This document shows positions 63,318 to 64,000 of a DNA stretch of 64,000 bases, in pieces. Source of the DNA: Burkholderiales bacterium (GTDB taxonomy: Bacteria; Pseudomonadota; Gammaproteobacteria; Burkholderiales; Casimicrobiaceae); NCBI GenBank assembly GCA_905339295.1, contig CAJPFI010000035.1, forward strand, positions 18,150 through 82,149, in the 5' to 3' direction. Every line of letters starts with the position of its first letter. Within the stretch, counting starts at the first letter, position 1. The translations under genes and the position numbers were made by a program. The notes under the pieces were generated by a model, which was not told the origin of the DNA, searched no databases, and saw only the letters and a list, made by a program, of their open reading frames with translations.

Positions 63318-63649
63318 GAGCGTGCATCCCTTTGTGCGATGAGACGCTCGGCGGCGCTTACACCTTCGCTCGAAAGCATCCAAACGCCGACCTTCGCGTC
63401 CGTTGACAGAAGGCCGGCCTTCAGGAGAGCGCGTCGCGCATACTGAACGCTACTGTGCCACGCAGGTTCGGAGCGATTGTCACCATAAAGTTCGCGCCGC
63501 GAAACCGTTCGCTCGGCAGGTGACAGGCCTACCCGGTCGGCCAGTGGGACATAGGTAGCTGCAGCTCCGACGGCATGTTGCTCGCCTCCATTTTCGTAGA
63601 TGAAGACCAGCAACGCATCGCCTACCTGCTTGAGAGAAGGGAACGCCAC
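63260..63649 (-). CDS. Mrr_N-like winged-helix protein
   Basis: 129 residues, convergent with the endonuclease gene. The part from ALLVFIYENGG to LKAGLL and VWMLSSEGV looks like the Mrr_N winged helix (helix, ERTVSRRELYG, then a wing), the domain that begins Mrr-type nucleases but here stands alone. GTG start behind GGAGAG. The last 18 or so residues (Ser/Gly-rich) are coded antisense to the endonuclease end, so the tail may be accidental. Could be a regulator of the island. Confidence 0.6.
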   Translation of the reverse strand: MAFPSLKQVGDALLVFIYENGGEQHAVGAAATYVPLADRVGLSPAERTVSRRELYGDNRSEPAWHSSVQYARRALLKAGLLSTDAKVGVWMLSSEGVSAAERLIAQRDARSHRSSSSSSSGGSGTGSGG

Positions 63650-63772
63650 GGAAGCTCTCCAACAGTTGTCACGGGAACGCGCGAGTATAGATCAGCGGAT
63701 ATTGCGGGGTCTGTTCAGTTAAGCGACGAAGGCTCTGGAGCGAAAGCATGGCGCAAAGGGGCGCAGTGCCTA

Positions 63773-64000
63773 ACAGGTTGTTGAAAAGCACTCAGAAAAC
63801 GATGATGAGCAACGAGGCGGGGGAATTTCGACGACAGGGTTCGGCGCGATCTGGTTTCACCGGCCCGCTGTCGGCGCGTCGCGTTCGCTTCTCCGGCCGC
63901 CGTTTCGCGCCTTCACGCAGGCGCTCCCGCGGGTACCGCGATCGACATTCGACCCAGTCGCATCAAGTTGCTGGCGGTCAGCGTCAACTTGAACTGCTGA
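63773..64000 (-). mobile_element. IS1182-like insertion sequence, end fragment
   Basis: Right edge of the window. The boundary motif CAGGTTGTTGAAAAGCAC at 63773-63790 resembles the terminal repeat of IS1182-type elements. The transposase C-terminus is read on the minus strand beyond it. The rest of the element lies outside the window. Confidence 0.6.
63913..63999 (-). CDS. Transposase, C-terminal fragment (partial)
   Basis: Codons from the right edge to a TGA at 63913-63915 read QQFKLTLTASNLMRLGRMS, then IAVPAGAPA. The 'FKLTLTASNLMRL' ending is typical of IS1182/IS5-type transposases. The coding sequence continues outside the window. Confidence 0.6.
   Translation of the reverse strand, partial: QQFKLTLTASNLMRLGRMSIAVPAGAPA

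Noticed and set aside
60708..64000. An attachment-site duplication of the tRNA-Ala 3' end
   Set aside because: No second copy of CGTCTCCACCA seen to the right of the tRNA within the window; an integrase gene is also missing.

Overview
The window reads as chromosomal DNA of a very GC-rich (about 70%) betaproteobacterium, probably Burkholderiales-like. The grounds are a complete polyhydroxyalkanoate (PHA) locus with phaR, a phasin gene and phaC-phaA-phaB; the pairings bamD / rluD-pgeF, lolC-lolD and ridA-recG; a DUF2062 protein; and several TonB, peptide and NMT1-type transport systems. Genes are densely packed, and stop and start codons often overlap as ATGA, GTGA or TGATG. No phylogenetic search was possible, so the class assignment is an inference from gene content and order.

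Layout. 1-1411: end of an MCE/MlaD-type lipid transport operon. 1472-2866: rimO. 2958-8879: the PHA block. phaR and phaP are divergent. The phaP promoter is bracketed by two TGC-N3-GCA dyads, and two small-RNA-like structures with CU-rich loops and terminators follow phaP. 8973-16466: a small membrane protein, a ZIP metal transporter, pgeF-rluD, bamD, a DinG-type helicase, a secreted protein, a REP-like array and a short-chain dehydrogenase. 16789-21522: recJ with a phosphoglycerate-mutase-like gene, then lolCD. 21546-26496: a catabolic uptake locus of unknown substrate (IclR regulator, cupin, NMT1-type ABC transporter, DapA-family lyase). 26643-28955: a secreted M11-like zinc protease beside an AT-rich non-coding island. 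29710-37688: a nine-gene V/A-type ATPase operon. 37828-39029: a DNA glycosylase and a DUF2062 membrane protein. 39089-46768: a peptide-type ABC transporter with two paralogous binding proteins. 46781-50675: a TldD/PmbA-type pair and two GNAT acetyltransferases. 50829-53561: a TonB-dependent receptor. 53542-55455: recG, which loses its C-terminal helicase half in a second REP-like array. 55515-59602: ridA, an efflux-adaptor remnant, an Fe-S/cytochrome b membrane redox pair and a divergent FMN alpha-hydroxy-acid dehydrogenase.

From tRNA-Ala(CGC) at 60632 to the right edge the sequence changes character. A 60-base sample at 61681-61740 is about 52% GC, against about 72% in a sample inside recJ. 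This part carries a restriction-modification island: a Vsr mismatch endonuclease, a C5-cytosine methyltransferase and a GIY-YIG Eco29kI-like endonuclease in overlapping frames, then a convergent Mrr_N-like winged-helix gene and the end of an IS1182-like insertion sequence.

The observations I would check first are the recG truncation inside a 33-bp (11-codon) repeat array, the paired operator and small-RNA architecture around the phasin gene, the V/A-ATPase whose c-subunit lacks the sodium ligands, and the tRNA-linked Vsr-methyltransferase-nuclease island.
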